A stretch of DNA of 64,000 nt, taken from the NCBI GenBank assembly GCA_025738555.1, contig JAOVFP010000004.1, positions 2,046,001 through 2,110,000 on the forward strand. The letters are read 5' to 3'. The notes below the pieces were generated by a model. The model searched no databases and was not told the origin of the DNA. It saw only the letters and a list, made by a program, of their open reading frames with translations. The stretch comes from Cyathus striatus (Eukaryota > Basidiomycota > Agaricomycetes > Agaricales > Nidulariaceae). This document shows positions 1-12,916 of the stretch, piece after piece (the stretch's first letter is position 1; each line of letters starts with the position of its first letter). The position numbers and the translations under genes are program-made.

Positions 1-940
1 TTATCCTACACAAAAATAAACCACATCTCAAGCTACCCACTAACACTTCACTGAGATGAGACCTACACCTACTTGTATGTTCCACTAGTCTCTCAGAGTT
101 CAAATACAACTCTCTGCCCTTGTGCATGCAATCAAACACAACCTAGAAATGATAGTCAAAGCAGAATGCCATCATGCACCACACTGCCAGTGTAACTTGT
201 ATGAAGAATATGATAGGTAAGAACTTCCTGCTTGAAAATAGCTGTTTGGGAAATGATGGAAAGGAGAATGAATGTAGGGGAGCAGTTTGGTTATGGTTTT
301 TCAACATGTGTTTTTTTTGGTCTGAATCTCAATTCTCTCCTCCCTTGCTTTACATTCCTCAGGCTCACATAGGCTCAGTGTTCCTTCACATTTAAAAGCC
401 ATACATGCTCAGCCACCTATCAAGTGTATGACAAAACACACTTCATCTGCCATGATTATCACTGCAAGAAACCCCATGAGTCTATCTAGACCCTAACCAA
501 GTATGCATGTTTGTGTTAGTGATAAAAACTGAGATGAAATCACTTGCTCCACCTGATTCTTGTGTGTCTGCTTTCATCACCATCTGTATTTTTGCATTCC
601 TTGAAATGCTTATCTGGATATGCCACTTGTTTTATGTTGGCTCCAAGTGGTCACTCACTGCTTGCATGTAATTTGTGGCTCGATCCTGCTGCTTCCTGCA
701 TACATCACATCTATCTCCCTCCCACTGGTACAATCATATACTCTGAAGGATCATCATCCAAGGCAATGCCATGACAAGTAGTTATTGTCTTGCATGTGAA
801 TTTTATATCGTAGGTATATAGATTTAAATCACTGATATGATGTGTATGCACTAGTGACAGCCCATAGTCAGTGTATAGCATGTACCTTGTAACCTAACAA
901 ATGAGATAAATTGAGTGTGCTAGAGATTCTAGGACTCAGA
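1..940. other. No gene recognised
   Basis: No open frame here has a recognisable domain, a convincing exon chain or a repeat structure. The two short + frames of 70-80 codons are low-complexity and look like chance. The sequence is AT-rich and resembles the spacer between transposons elsewhere in the window. Confidence 0.5.
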
Positions 941-1603
941 TAGTGTTGCTGCTGAGCTGCTAAGCAGAGCGGTAAAATGAGCGAGCTGAGCGGGCATTTT
1001 TGCTCACCACTCATGTCAGTCCTGAGCTAGCTTAAGCTGCCACTCACACAGATTTAAATGAAAATTCAACCTGAAAACAGTATTATTACTACTTACATAG
1101 CAATTCTTCAAATATTTGTGAAGTATTCTGTTAAAAACAAACACTATGTGATTCTCCCTGATTAATGGAGCAATGCTATGCACTCTTATGCACTAGAGAC
1201 AAATGAAGTCAGAATGATCAATGACCATCTGGGATGTCAGGCCTTCAGGGTTGAAAAGTTTGATGTGACATTTAATAAAGATTTTACTACATAAGCACTT
1301 ATTTTCATATTCTCTTTCCAAATAATTCAGCTAGATAGCTATCTGACCACCACTGAAATCATTTTAGCACAATAATTTTGAACATTCTGTGAAGTATAAT
1401 ATATTGCTAGCTATTTTTACAGGTATATACACAAGAAACACAGTTTATTACTTCATAGCCTACTACTTTTCAACAACCCACTTATATTTGTGCTTGAGCA
1501 GCCGCTCAAGCAGCTCATCAAGCGGAGTTGCAATGAGCTGAGCTGATATTGAGAAAAGCTACCCTGAGCCGAGTGGGAGCTGAGCTGAGCAGTGGCAACA
1601 CTA
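941..1603. mobile_element. Non-autonomous hAT-type element (MITE), 663 bp
   Basis: The element starts TAGTGTTGC and ends with its exact complement GCAACACTA. The GACTCAGA at 933-940 is repeated exactly at 1604-1611, giving a perfect 8-bp target-site duplication. The TAGTG end fits the hAT terminal consensus YARNG. Both subterminal regions are rich in GAGCTGAGC-like motifs, which are candidate transposase-binding repeats. No coding frame lies inside, so it must be mobilised in trans. Its ends (TAGTGTTGC) differ from those of the neighbouring autonomous hAT element (TAAGGCTCC), so that neighbour is probably not its partner. Confidence 0.85.
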
Positions 1604-2148
1604 GACTCAGACTACTTATGAACATAAGTGCTTATATTATCATACCCATGATATTTTGCCAGTTCACAGTTTGAATTGTGGCTTCATGTTCACATTTTTT
1701 AACATAGTACTTGTAAATATCTTAATGCACTATTGATTACTCAGATTACTAGTTGTCAGGTTTTATTCAAGTACTGATAATTGAAAAACTGAAGGTCGAT
1801 TAAGGCTCCAACTCTATACTATCCTATACCCTCTTTATAGGGTATGTACCCTATCTGTATCCCTATCTCTATACTGAGATTCCATCCCTATTCATATATT
1901 GTAATTTATATAGTATAGGGTGATGTATATGGTTTTTAAATAATGATAAATCTTTGATGTATACACACCCATATGCTCCAATTTTGCTATGAACTGCAAG
2001 AAGAAGTCTGAAATTTGAATGAACACGCTCAGTGAAGCATTTGAATTGTTTCAGCAAACTGTGATTCCTGTGACGATCGAAAGTTTTCGGTCACAATTCA
2101 GTATACCATAGGACACTCAAGGATTCATCCAGCACAGCACAATTTACA

Positions 2149-5100
2149 ATGGCACCGAAACACACAGTCCCTGAATTCTTCTTTGAAGTCTTTTCAAAGC
2201 ATGTGTCGACACTTGAAGGTCTTCAAGCCACACTCCCGGAAAACCTCCCTATTGGAACAAAAGATGACCAGATTGCGACTGTCTTCATGAAGATTCCAAT
2301 CCCAGCGGATAAAGATGATTATTGGGAGGTTTTCAATCGCCGGATGGATATTCTTTTTGGTGAGAACCTTATTAACCGCAGTACTGGTCGCCTACCCAAC
2401 ATCCTGAAGGGCGAGTTTGGAATGGGGATGGTTATCAGCTATCTTCGTGATACCGTGACAGCCAAACCTGATGGATTCCCATGGAGCGCTGCAATGCCAA
2501 AAATTCTGCGTCTTGTTGGTGAGCTGAAGGCTCTATCTGTGTAAGTCGTTGTTCTATTACCATTTATCTATTCTCACATCATGTGCATACGACAGCCCAG
2601 CTATACCAACGTTAAATCCTGCAATATCATTACTGGCAGATGAAGCACCCAAGAAAAGGTCACAGAAGTCCAAGGATAACTCTGATGATGGCCATGACGA
2701 CGACTATGTACCACCCAAAAGGCCACGACCAGAGTATGATGAACTTTCAGGCTCTGTATTCCTTTCAGACGGAGAAGAGGCTATTGAAGATACTGATCTA
2801 CGCAAGGATATTGTGAGGAACATATTTGTTATAGATTAGATTCATTATGACTTACATTATTGTTCTATTGTAGGATCGCAAGCGTCAAGGAAAGAAGAGT
2901 AGAAATGCAGTTAATGTACAGGATCATGCTCCCACGATGAAGACGAAACCAATGACAAAGGTAAATAATACCCTTCACTATTACCTATAATCTCTCACTT
3001 CCATCGCATCAGAAACGAAAGCCACCCATAGGCTCTGAAGATGCACCCATCACATTTGACTCTGCTGAGGAGTCAGATGGAGGTTCGGCCCTTCGGTCAG
3101 TTCGCACAGCTGCAGCGAAGTTCAAAGGAGCACGTCGAGGCCCAGCAAATCGGAGCATGCAACATTATGGGGAACCTACACCTGTAGTTGGTGCAGAGAG
3201 CTCACTACGTTGGGAGTTTCGATGCAAGTACTGTCCTTCGTATGTTTTCTAATATATCTTTGTAATTACTCTTCGTTACTAACTGTTTAACCTTTTTAGC
3301 ACACGTACATTCGCTCGCACAGTTCCTGGAAGACATGCGAAGTTCGACGATGAAATATCGATTCCAGCTGGCTTTAACAACCTTGCAACCCATCTTACCA
3401 AATGCGCCGCATACAAAAAGAGAAAGGAAAAGGACGGCGAGGAAACTGAAGATGACAACACACCCAAAACAACATATAAAGAGACTAACGCGATCATGGA
3501 CAAGTTTCTTCTCAAGGGTAAGTTAAACCCTGCCGTTGTGCACAATAAGGCAGGGTTTCTTCGAATATTTGCAGCATGGATACTCGATGATGATCTCCCC
3601 TGGACGACTGGAGAATCAAATATGCTTGCTAATCTATTCAAGTACCTCAAGGTTTCGTATACATTGCCGAGTGATACAGCTGTGCGTAACGAGCTCGCCA
3701 AGATATTTTCGGAATTGCATGCAAAGGTGGTTGAGGAACTTTCGGTATGAGTATCTATCTGACTTACGCTGTGAATTCAATTCTAATATGTGCTACAGAG
3801 AATAAAATCGAAATTTGCATTTGCTACCGATACCTGGACTAATAAGCAGATGATATATACATTTGCTTGTTCGATTGCATCATTCATAGACGATGACTGG
3901 GCACTTGTTGAACGTGTGATTGATTTTAGACCATTGGAGAGCAAGGAGCATGAGGGTTTGTACGCTGCTCGCTCATTCATTGACAGTGCTCGTAAAGCAG
4001 GGGTGTTGAGCAAGATAAGTTCATGTATTCTCATCTAAAATACCTGATACTGATCTTATGTGTACTTCTCAGCAATCGCAATGGACAACGCAAGTGTCAA
4101 TGATGTGCTCTTTCGAAATGTGGTCCGGGCCCTACTCACACTGTATGACATACCTGAGCATGAAGATCGCCAAATTCGATGTCTGGCGCATATTATCAAT
4201 CTTGTAGCTCAAGCTATACTTTCCGCTCTTGGTGAAGCCGAGGAATGCATTGACGATGGTGGCGAGTCGGACCACTTCCTTCTCAATAAGAACATGCCCA
4301 TACACTATACTGTCGACGATGATGTGGAGCTTCAAGAACTCGAATCTAATCGGGATATAGATGTTGGTTTGAAGGAAGACTTAGATGTGGTGAAGGGGCG
4401 ATATGAGATCGTACTAGATGAGGAAGAGGCAAGTGAGGTGGGGGGGAGTGCACTACAGCGGGTATGTGTATCGTCATGACTCATTCTACTTTGAATGTTT
4501 TCTAATGCACTCCACTCTGTTCTATTAGCTCCGGTTTATTGTGAACAAGATCACTTCGTCTCCTCAACGGAGGCAACGATTTTGGAAGATCTCATCAGAG
4601 GTATACGGAGACACGAAACGAGTGAACGAGACGATGCAAAACAGCCCAATGCTTTCAAAGCTTATGGTCATCAGAGATGTTCGTACAAGATGGAATTCGA
4701 CTCATGCCATGATTGGGCGAGCAGTAATTCTCCGCGAGGCACGTTCAATTTCATATTAGTATGTACTCTCTTCTAACAGCTATATACTAGGCTATCAACC
4801 GCTGGATCTTTGAGACGAAGGAATATGAAGACTTACTTTTGGGAAAGAAGGACTGGGAGCGGTTGGATCACATTTGGAATGTATTGGATGTATGTCTCCT
4901 CTCGTTCTTTCAGATATCTAGATCTAATTTCAATACTTAATTTAGTGTTTTACTATCCACACACAACAGCTATCGATGTCAAGGTGTCCAACTATCCCCT
5001 TCGTTCTCCCTATCTACGACTCGCTCGAGAAACATCTTGATGATGCCACATCAAGGTCAGACCTCCCCCGGGAACTACGTACAGCGGCTGGTGTTGGTAA

Positions 5101-5925
5101 AGCAAAGCTTATGAAGTACAAGATGAAGGCTGTCAACAATCATAATTACATTCTGGGTACTGGTACGTATTCGTCACTATCATGCTCTATCAGTGTAAAA
5201 CTCAATGAATATATAATTACTAGTGCTTCACCCTTTTATGCGTGCAGAGTGGTTCCGTAAAACAGTACCACACCACACCGATGAATTAAAAGACAAGTAC
5301 AATAAAGATCAAGTGGTTCAACGCATACAAATTCTTGTTCACGCTGTCGCAGAACACTACCAAGCTGAGATGGAAAAGGAGCTCAATCAACAACCAAGGC
5401 AATCATCATCTGAAGCACCGACACCAGCGTCACATCCTGCTCATATCTCAGCCAGCAGCAGCTTAGCTAGTCTTTGTGACTTCGACTTCGATATTCCGAC
5501 AGAATATTCTCTAACTCCTCGTCAACGACTTGACGATGAGCTTCGGCGCTATTTTGCATTCGAGGGAGGACGTGGAGTCGTGCATGACCCACTTCTGTGG
5601 TGGAAGGTATGTTATCATTCATATATCTCATGTACTAGCCTGAGCTCACTACATGTCTGTTAAAAAGACTCATGAGAACTCATTTCCAATACTAGCTAGA
5701 ATGGCACGAGACATTCTGGCCATACCCGCAACAAGCGTTTCCGTTGAGAGGACATTTTCGAAATCACGGCGGATTTGTACTGACTTACGCAGCTCCTTGC
5801 AAGCTGAAACAATACGCGAGGCATTGCTCACAAAGGTCTGGATCAGAAGTGAGCTTTTTGATCTCGTACAAAAGCCGAAGCCAGTCGAAAAGCATGGTAG
5901 TCGTCACCTATTAGCCAATATGTAG
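2149..5925 (+). CDS. hAT-family transposase, multi-exon, apparently intact
   Basis: The DNA-cutting enzyme of the surrounding element. By eye the exons are 2149-2540, 2596-2812, 2874-2960, 3013-3239, 3300-3744, 3799-4018, 4073-4461, 4529-4738, 4791-4889 and further exons to the TAG at 5923-5925, with phases consistent wherever computed. An acidic and basic N-terminal region (PPKRPRPEYDE) is followed by a BED-type zinc finger (CKYC ... HLTKC). Then come the DDE elements FATDTWT and AIAMDNASVND, the CLAH motif, TRWNSTHAMI, and a C-terminal dimerisation domain with ATSVSVERTFSKSRR, whose Glu is the third catalytic residue in hAT enzymes. The exon 8/9 junction at 4738/4791 has no GT donor and needs a GC-AG intron to keep frame; a small lesion there is the alternative. 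No premature stop was seen in the exons. Confidence 0.85.
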
Positions 5926-6039
5926 CTATATCATTGACTATACCATAGCCGTACACAATATATGTTATTATCAATCAATATACGAGTTACAAATGTGTAT
6001 ATGGCCCAACTACTTCAACTCCCTCCAGCCCCGCTCCCC

Positions 6040-6620
6040 TTCCAAGTTGTAGTGACCTGTGTATCTCCTTCCCCCCCACCCCCCGTTCTCGTCGGTCCCC
6101 AACGCTGGTGAGTATGATCAATCGATCAGTCGTATCTCCTTCCCCCACACTCCCCATTCTCATCTGTGGGCCCCAGCGCCGTGAGCACATATCTCCTTCC
6201 CCCCCCCCCGTTCTCGTCTATGGTCCCCAACGCCGGTGAGTACAATCAATCAATCAGTCGTATCTCCTTCCCCCACACTCCCCGTTCTCATCTGTGAGCC
6301 CCAGTGCCGTGAGCACATATCTCCTTCCCCCCACCCATCCCCCATTCTCACATGTGAACCCCAACTCCAGGCGCATGCTCAGTTGTATCTCCTTACGCCG
6401 GTGAGCACGTATCTCCTTCCCCCCCCCTCCCCTACCCCCCATGGACCCCAGCACCAGCCCGCATGCTGGTCGTATCACCTTACACCGGTGAGCACATATT
6501 CTACCTCCCCACCCCCCTACCCCCCATGGACCCCAGCACCAGTCCACATGCTTGGTCGTATCACCTTACACCAGTGAGTACATCTCCTTCCCCCCCACCC
6601 CCTAGTCAGCGCCAGTGAGC
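6040..6620 (+). repeat. C-rich minisatellite inside the hAT element
   Basis: Roughly seven or eight imperfect copies of a unit of about 60-75 bases. The unit is built from GTATCTCCTTCCCCC, a CCCC tract, TTCTCATCTGTGGGCCCCA and GCCGGTGAGCAC. It lies downstream of the transposase stop codon. Open frames across it on either strand are by-products of the repeat. Confidence 0.75.
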
Positions 6621-7784
6621 ACGTTCAAGTCCAAGCCCCATCGAGTTCTCGGCACATCTACCACGGCCTCTCCTTCACAGCCCAACTACTCCAGCTCCGT
6701 CCAGCTCAACCGCCTCCAAGTCTAAGTCGTGGTGACGTGTGTATCTCCTTCCCCATCCGCCGTTCTCGTCTCCTGTTCTCGTCTGTGGGCCCCAATGCCA
6801 GTGAATACGCTCGGTCATATCTCGATCGTAGCGTTGGGAGGGGGAGGAGATGGTGGGCGGAGGTGTGGTCGAAGGTGTTCGTAGGTGTCATCGTGGTGGT
6901 GACACAGGCGAGGAAGAGAGAGGGCAGAGGCTGGGTGATGACGTGTCGACGCTATTCTAGCCAACGAGGGATAGGCAATCGTGACTCATGAGTGGAGGTG
7001 GTGGTTCGACATGTTGGAACTTGGTGGCCACTAGCGAGACACACAGTGCGGTTGGTGATGATAGGCGTCGTTGTACTGGTAATGCAGGTGAAGAACAGAG
7101 GAGGGAAGCGGGGAGGCTGATGTTGCATTGACACTCAGTGACAAGTGTTCTAGCCAACTGGAGAGGTACCGTCGCTTGACGCAGGGGAGGAGGGAGGTGG
7201 GAGATGGGCTTGATGACATGGCATCGACACCGTTCTTGCCAACAGCGTTGTTGTGGTGTTGACGTCTTCATCTGGGTTGGAGAACACTGCTAGCGTGGCC
7301 GTGGATATGGGAGGGGTGCGTGGCGTCACGAGGCTAGGAATGGGGGAACAACCAGAACGAGGTAGGAGGAAGACCAGAAGTATAGCAGGCTTGCGCACCG
7401 CGCAGATATGAGACACTGCCCCCAGAAAGGTCAACAGCAGGACTAAAGAACTAAACAAATGGTCAGCTTCAGTTAAAGTTAATATGTGAACTAGATATAA
7501 CACACGGAGCTGCTTGAGGATATAAGTTGTGGTGCTCACAGCTCAGTGCTGCGGCGTGCAGTAAGGCGAGGGAATGGGGAACGTATCGGTATGACGTGTA
7601 CTGTTGGTGTTACATTCTGATGAGTCAGGTCACGCTGGTCACATATCACATGACCTATATCATTACCCTATACGTTTTACACTATATCCCTATATATACT
7701 ATTAGTATACTATAATTACACTATCCCTATAAATACTGGGCGAGGTGTATAGGGATAGTATAGAGTTGGAGCCTTAAGGTCGAT

Positions 7785-10700
7785 GCTCTGGAGAATGTTA
7801 TGAGGAGTAAGTAAAGATGTTAATATTATGCAGGCCAATCACAGTAAACAATTTAACAAGTGGTCTGAAGTAGTGGGCTCTGCCACTTGCTGGCCTTATT
7901 TCTTTATTACTTATTGCACAATGTGTTCACTCTGCCATTGTTCTTATTTGTATTTGTTTATACTCTAACTAAAATGTCGTCCTCAGTAGTCATTCACCAT
8001 TTTAAATTATGTGCAACCTCACAATAGCATAAATGTTGCTCTTAATTTTGCATACACTTATTGTGATTGAATCAGAGACTTAATTCCTCTTTTATCCCAA
8101 GTAATTTTTGAATTAATAACATATCATAATGACAAAAGACCTATGCTGTGGCAGTCCATTCTAATGTTTTACATTAGTACTTAGATATATGTACATTCTG
8201 ATTAAGCCATTAACTGAAAACCTAGTCCAAACCAAGAGCTGACAGATCCTCCAATCTTGGACGTTCCATCCTGCCACATGAGCATGACAGTGGCGCCATT
8301 GGCAGTCAATGGTTCAAGCGAGTGCCGCATCGGCAATAGCATTAGTACCCTTGATGCTTCATCTGTACACATGAAGTACCTACTTTAATGTCTGCAAGTA
8401 TGAGAACTACCTACAGAAAGAGGCTGAGTTTATGTAAATGAAATGCTTTTAAAAAGCTAAATATGCACCAAATGTGTGAGGTTCAAGGAGGAACAGGAGG
8501 CTGTCGAACTTGAGCAGAATGGCATGGATGCAAGTCGTGTCAGGAGGGACAGGACTGTCATGATGCAGAGGTAGAATCCGGAGAAAGTGCAGATCGCATT
8601 AAGAAGAAGCTGTCGAGCAGAAGGAAGATGAGGATGACAACCAGTTTCCACCACTGCTGTGGCCCAGGATGTACAATTTTGTAGCCAATAAAATTTAAAT
8701 ACTCTATTTATGAAGACATAGAGAGCCGACTACCATTCTCTCTTGTTTCTTTGGCACATCAATGATGCAACCAAAGGAGGTATTGGAATATTCTTCGATG
8801 GAGTCAATTGATTGATATGCCGCTGCTGTGGAGGGCAGCAGAAATTACATTGTTCAGAAACCAGATGAGTAGTTGCCAGTGGGCTGTGACCACTGACTGG
8901 TACTTCTGACCATTGAACACACTGATTGTATATAATTATCCCCACTGCTGCCGGTTCAGCAAGTATTAGGCTATCATAATACCACACATGTTCTTTAAAA
9001 AAATAACAGGAAATTTTCCATACTCAATGACATCCACTAAATTCCAATACATTGAGCTTCGAAGCATGAGTACTTACTGTATTGGGGTAAATAGAGCAAA
9101 GAATTCTGCTTAAATTTATCTACTCGTTGACAAGTATGGGTCATTACTTACTCTATGGACATTACATGGCACCATAAGTTCTACAAATATTGCTATGGAT
9201 ATTGCTACAGACTTAGAAGTTAGAGATATTGTTGGATACCAGTATTGCTACTTTGTGAAATGTTGTCGAAAGATATCATTGCTTATTCAGAATACTAGCG
9301 ATGCCGACTTGCCATATGTAAGTACTAACCAAAAGCCAAAAGTGTGTACCCCCCCCCTCCTCTCTTGATGTCATGGACGTCCGCAATCAGAGGATCTGTC
9401 AGCTCTTGGTCCAAACAGCAAGCGCTCTAAGCGAATATGTAAGCAAGCTGCCGAAGCGCCGAAGGTCGGAGCTCAAAGATTTTGACGTGGTCAAGCATGG
9501 TTGTCCAGCTTTCCATAGTAAAATACTTAATCATTATTATGCGTTGCAATGTACCGTTTGAAGGCCTTGAGATCTTGCTTAAGTGACCCTGAGTAGACTA
9601 AGCGAAACGAAGAACTGAAACTGAGAGGCCGTGGTGCCGGACACCGGAGTCCAATTATATTTGATGCATTTGAGCGTGGTCGTTAGACTTTCCATACCTT
9701 TAGCCTTTCGGATCTTTTCAGGTATTTTGGGTCTTTATTGTCTTTGTAAATAAATCAATAAGGCCGACTAGCGGCAAGGCCCGCTACCTGAGGTGTATTA
9801 TTGAAAATTTATTGAATGGGACATCGCATTATAAAACTAATTTTCGTGAAAACGTCATATACTCCGCTCGAAACATACTTTATCTCAGCACCCTCCTCTA
9901 CCACATTTGCAGATCATTACCATAGATATGGTAGGGCATATATCCAAAGCTATAGGATGATTGGATGAGTATATATTCTTTAATGGTAGAAATAATGTCG
10001 AAAGATGTCAAAATGTAATGAAGATCTGAGATTAAATGTAGGATTCAGCAAGATCCTGATGAAAAATACTTATGATAATTTGTGTATCATTATTAAACGC
10101 CTGCACCAGCCCACATGTCAAATTTCAAAGGAAGTGGATACGTATGCAGTGACAGACATGAAGAATACATGTTTCCAACATGACACGGAAGGGTCCCAAA
10201 TCGCACTGTGACAATGCGTCACAATCGTTGTTAAAAACTAGTTACACTCTCCGGATGTACTCTGCTACTGCACTACAACAAAAATTTACGAATATAAGTA
10301 GATATTCGTGGTCCAAAGGAGCCTGAATATGTGTATCTGAAACATGAAGTCTCGAAGTGTTGTGGCACAAGGAGGAAATGAGGAATGACTAATTTTTTTA
10401 TAAAAACTTTCAAACACTTGTTACATGATAGTAAATTTATTCTTAATGATCCCACAAATTCCAGTCATCCTTAGTACCTGCAGGTGTCACTTATAGATAA
10501 CTCCGCTATTATCTCGGCCCAAGGCTTACAAGCTAGTGCAATAAATATAAAATTGGTAAGAGAATATGTGGGATCGCGTGGGGTTCATGAGAGGGGGTCC
10601 GTACTGTGATGTTCCAGTGAGGAGACATTTTGTCGTCAGGGGATGTTCTGAACATCATAACATGGCATGGAATTTCAATGGCATGGGAAACTCGTAAAAA

Positions 10701-11330
10701 CAAGGAAATATATAGTGTATTCCATGAACTGTTCTGAGATGAAAGACATAATTAAACTTACTATATAACATAAAATTTTAAAGTAATGATGTATAATTAA
10801 AAATACAAAGGAACTTGTAAGTATGTTAGTCGACGATTGGTCAACGACGCGCTGGACGCGGTAAGTATGTAGAATCTCCAAGCAGTTAGGATACGGGAAT
10901 GACCGATATTATAATATATGTGGGAATTGTCATAATTTTTGGCAACCACGTGTATTTAAACTCCGGTTGATGGGAGGTGTTCGCTCTGCAAAAGTCGAGT
11001 TTTCATCGCCCTACATAACCCTACTACCTTAAAAGGTAGCGGGAATACTACTAAAGGCACACTAAAGTCATGCATGTTTTACTGATGCAGCTAAATGCCC
11101 GCCGTGTAACACATGATATTAGGTTATTTTGTATCCGCCGAAGTTGCACCAAAGTTATCCTGGAGCACACAACGCTACTCTTGCTTTTATCGCACGAAGA
11201 CCTAATGCATATTAATGATATGCTTGAGCAATTTATCCTCGCTGCTATCATTACTTCATGAGAAGTGGTACCAACTGCAAACAAATTACAATACTTACAC
11301 TTCGCCCTTTCATGGTCCCAAACCCTCAAA
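7785..11330. other. About 3.5 kb without a recognisable gene
   Basis: This is the spacer between the hAT insertion and the tandem array. I recognise no domain, tRNA or element ends. The one internal structure noted is a pair of related segments in opposite orientation at about 8222-8266 and 9374-9416, sharing AGGATCTGTCAGCTCTTGG. The short frames at 8457-8654 and 8730-8987 (-) and 9373-9561 (+) match nothing I know. The array proper becomes recognisable at about 11330, where the sequence aligns with 22780 onward. Confidence 0.4.
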
Positions 11331-12499
11331 CTGTACTGCACAACTTCACATGATGATGAAGCACTTATTCAAGAGATCCCCCACTCTAACGCAGCGTTTC
11401 CTATCAATAATCCAGTATTATGCTTGCTGTAGTTCACACTGATTTATAGCTCTATGAACTATATGTATTCATTAAGAGATTAAATACAACCATGCCTGAT
11501 CTCGGCCCGCTAGCTGCCAAAGCTACCAGACACTGACAGTGATCGATCTGTAATGGATAATGAACTTAATCTACGAACTTATCTTTTCGTCTTTAATCCA
11601 GAATTTATTGTTGGTTATGGTGCGCATATATCACGACAGTGAAGTATTATACTGTGGGATGGGATGTAGCGTAAAATAACAGGGAGAGGGGCAATATACA
11701 TATAGGCAGTAGTGCACAACAAAGATCCATACTGGGTGATGAATCGATGACGACCCAAGTTGCATGTGTGAATGCACTCCGATTCCTCATAATCATGATA
11801 TTCCATTGATTGTCATCTTATCTTTCATATCATGAGCACTTTGCAAGCTATTAAATCATCTTTCTTCAACCTGCGTACTATTACTGTGATCGCAAAAGTT
11901 TCTGTACAGCAGTTCTCAGGCTACAGATTCTAAGATAAAAAGAAAACAGCCCTGGCCCACCGCCCACCAACTATGAATCAATCTCTCAATAGGCACCTAA
12001 GTAGAGAAGGCTGGTTGACACCCTGTTTGTAGCTTGTATACCACCATTCCATCCCAGAGCCACACTTAAATGTCTCTCAGGCTGTGAGTTGGTTAAACAA
12101 GAAAGATATGTATAATTAAGAATGATGGTACTGGTCTTCTACCTACATCTTATGTACAGTGTCAATGATCATCAGACCCACTCTTCTGGAACTGGAATAC
12201 CTTCTTGCTCCACTTTACCAATGACACATTACTTTCACTTCCAATTTCATAATGATTTTAATCATGGATAATAATAGGCACCATCTTTGCGAGGTGTTTA
12301 TAGCCTTTAGTATGAACTATCACGATAGAAGAAATTTCTCACTCTTCCTTAGCCAATTGTGTTATTGTTCAGAAATACATCTTGTCCAAATGAGTTATCA
12401 AGGAATCATTACATCCTTAATCGACATAAAAACATTAATATATGACTCTTCGACACATTTCAGTTTCTGTCCATTCGCTTATATATATTCTTTCCAAAT

Positions 12500-12720
12500 A
12501 CTTATCTTAGCACACACACGGTGAGCATGTATGACCAACACCGCATCTCACAAACTCAATATTCGTTGACATTAAGCGGCCATCCTTACTGTCTGGGTAC
12601 GTTATTTAATTTACACTATACCATATCGTTCTCCGATTTAATGTTGCTATCGCCGCCACTATGCTTCCCCTTAAAAATTTGTTTGATTGCACACTATTGT
12701 CGGGTGACTGTCTTCACATG
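12500..12720 (+). pseudogene. Truncated DUF6533 membrane-protein gene (unit 1)
   Basis: Only the 5' part survives. The GTGAGCATGTATGACCAAC block, the TTGACATTAAGCGGCC segment, the CTGTCTGGGTACG splice donor and the start of the intron that follows in units 2-5 are all present. The sequence then diverges before the first diagnostic exon (VFEHLIITDLEV in the other units). Everything encoding the membrane segments is missing, so this cannot make the protein. Confidence 0.6.
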
Positions 12721-12916
12721 GCCTTGAATCGTCTGATCCGAGAGCTTCATGCTGTCTTCAGTGGTTCTCATCAGCCTATACTTTTTTGTTCACCTCCGTT
12801 CGACTATTTTTGGAATTGCAGACGTTAGCTGAAGTACAAATATCCCGAGAAATGCTAACACCTCCAATTGCTATCAAGGAAGGCGCGCTCTTCACATCTT
12901 GGACTTCTCCTGCAGT

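Larger units (their letters stand above)
1801..7776 (+). mobile_element. Complete autonomous hAT DNA transposon, 5976 bp
   Basis: The left end (TAAGGCTCCAACTCTATACT, continuing ATCC) is repeated as a perfect 24-bp complement at the right end, and the match resumes after a one-base gap. AGGTCGAT at 1793-1800 recurs at 7777-7784 as an exact 8-bp target duplication, the hallmark of hAT insertion. TAAGG fits the YARNG terminal consensus. The element carries one transposase gene (2149-5925). Behind it is about 1.85 kb of non-coding DNA: a C-rich minisatellite (6040-6620), then sequence with no recognisable gene. With intact ends, an intact duplication and an open transposase, this looks recent and possibly still competent. 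Confidence 0.92.

Noticed and set aside
174..395. 73-codon + frame at the left edge, and the 76-codon frame at 544-774
   Set aside because: No domain, no conserved motif, no splice context; length is within chance expectation.
6236..6577. 113-codon Pro-rich + frame and its antisense partner
   Set aside because: By-product of the C-rich minisatellite behind the hAT transposase.
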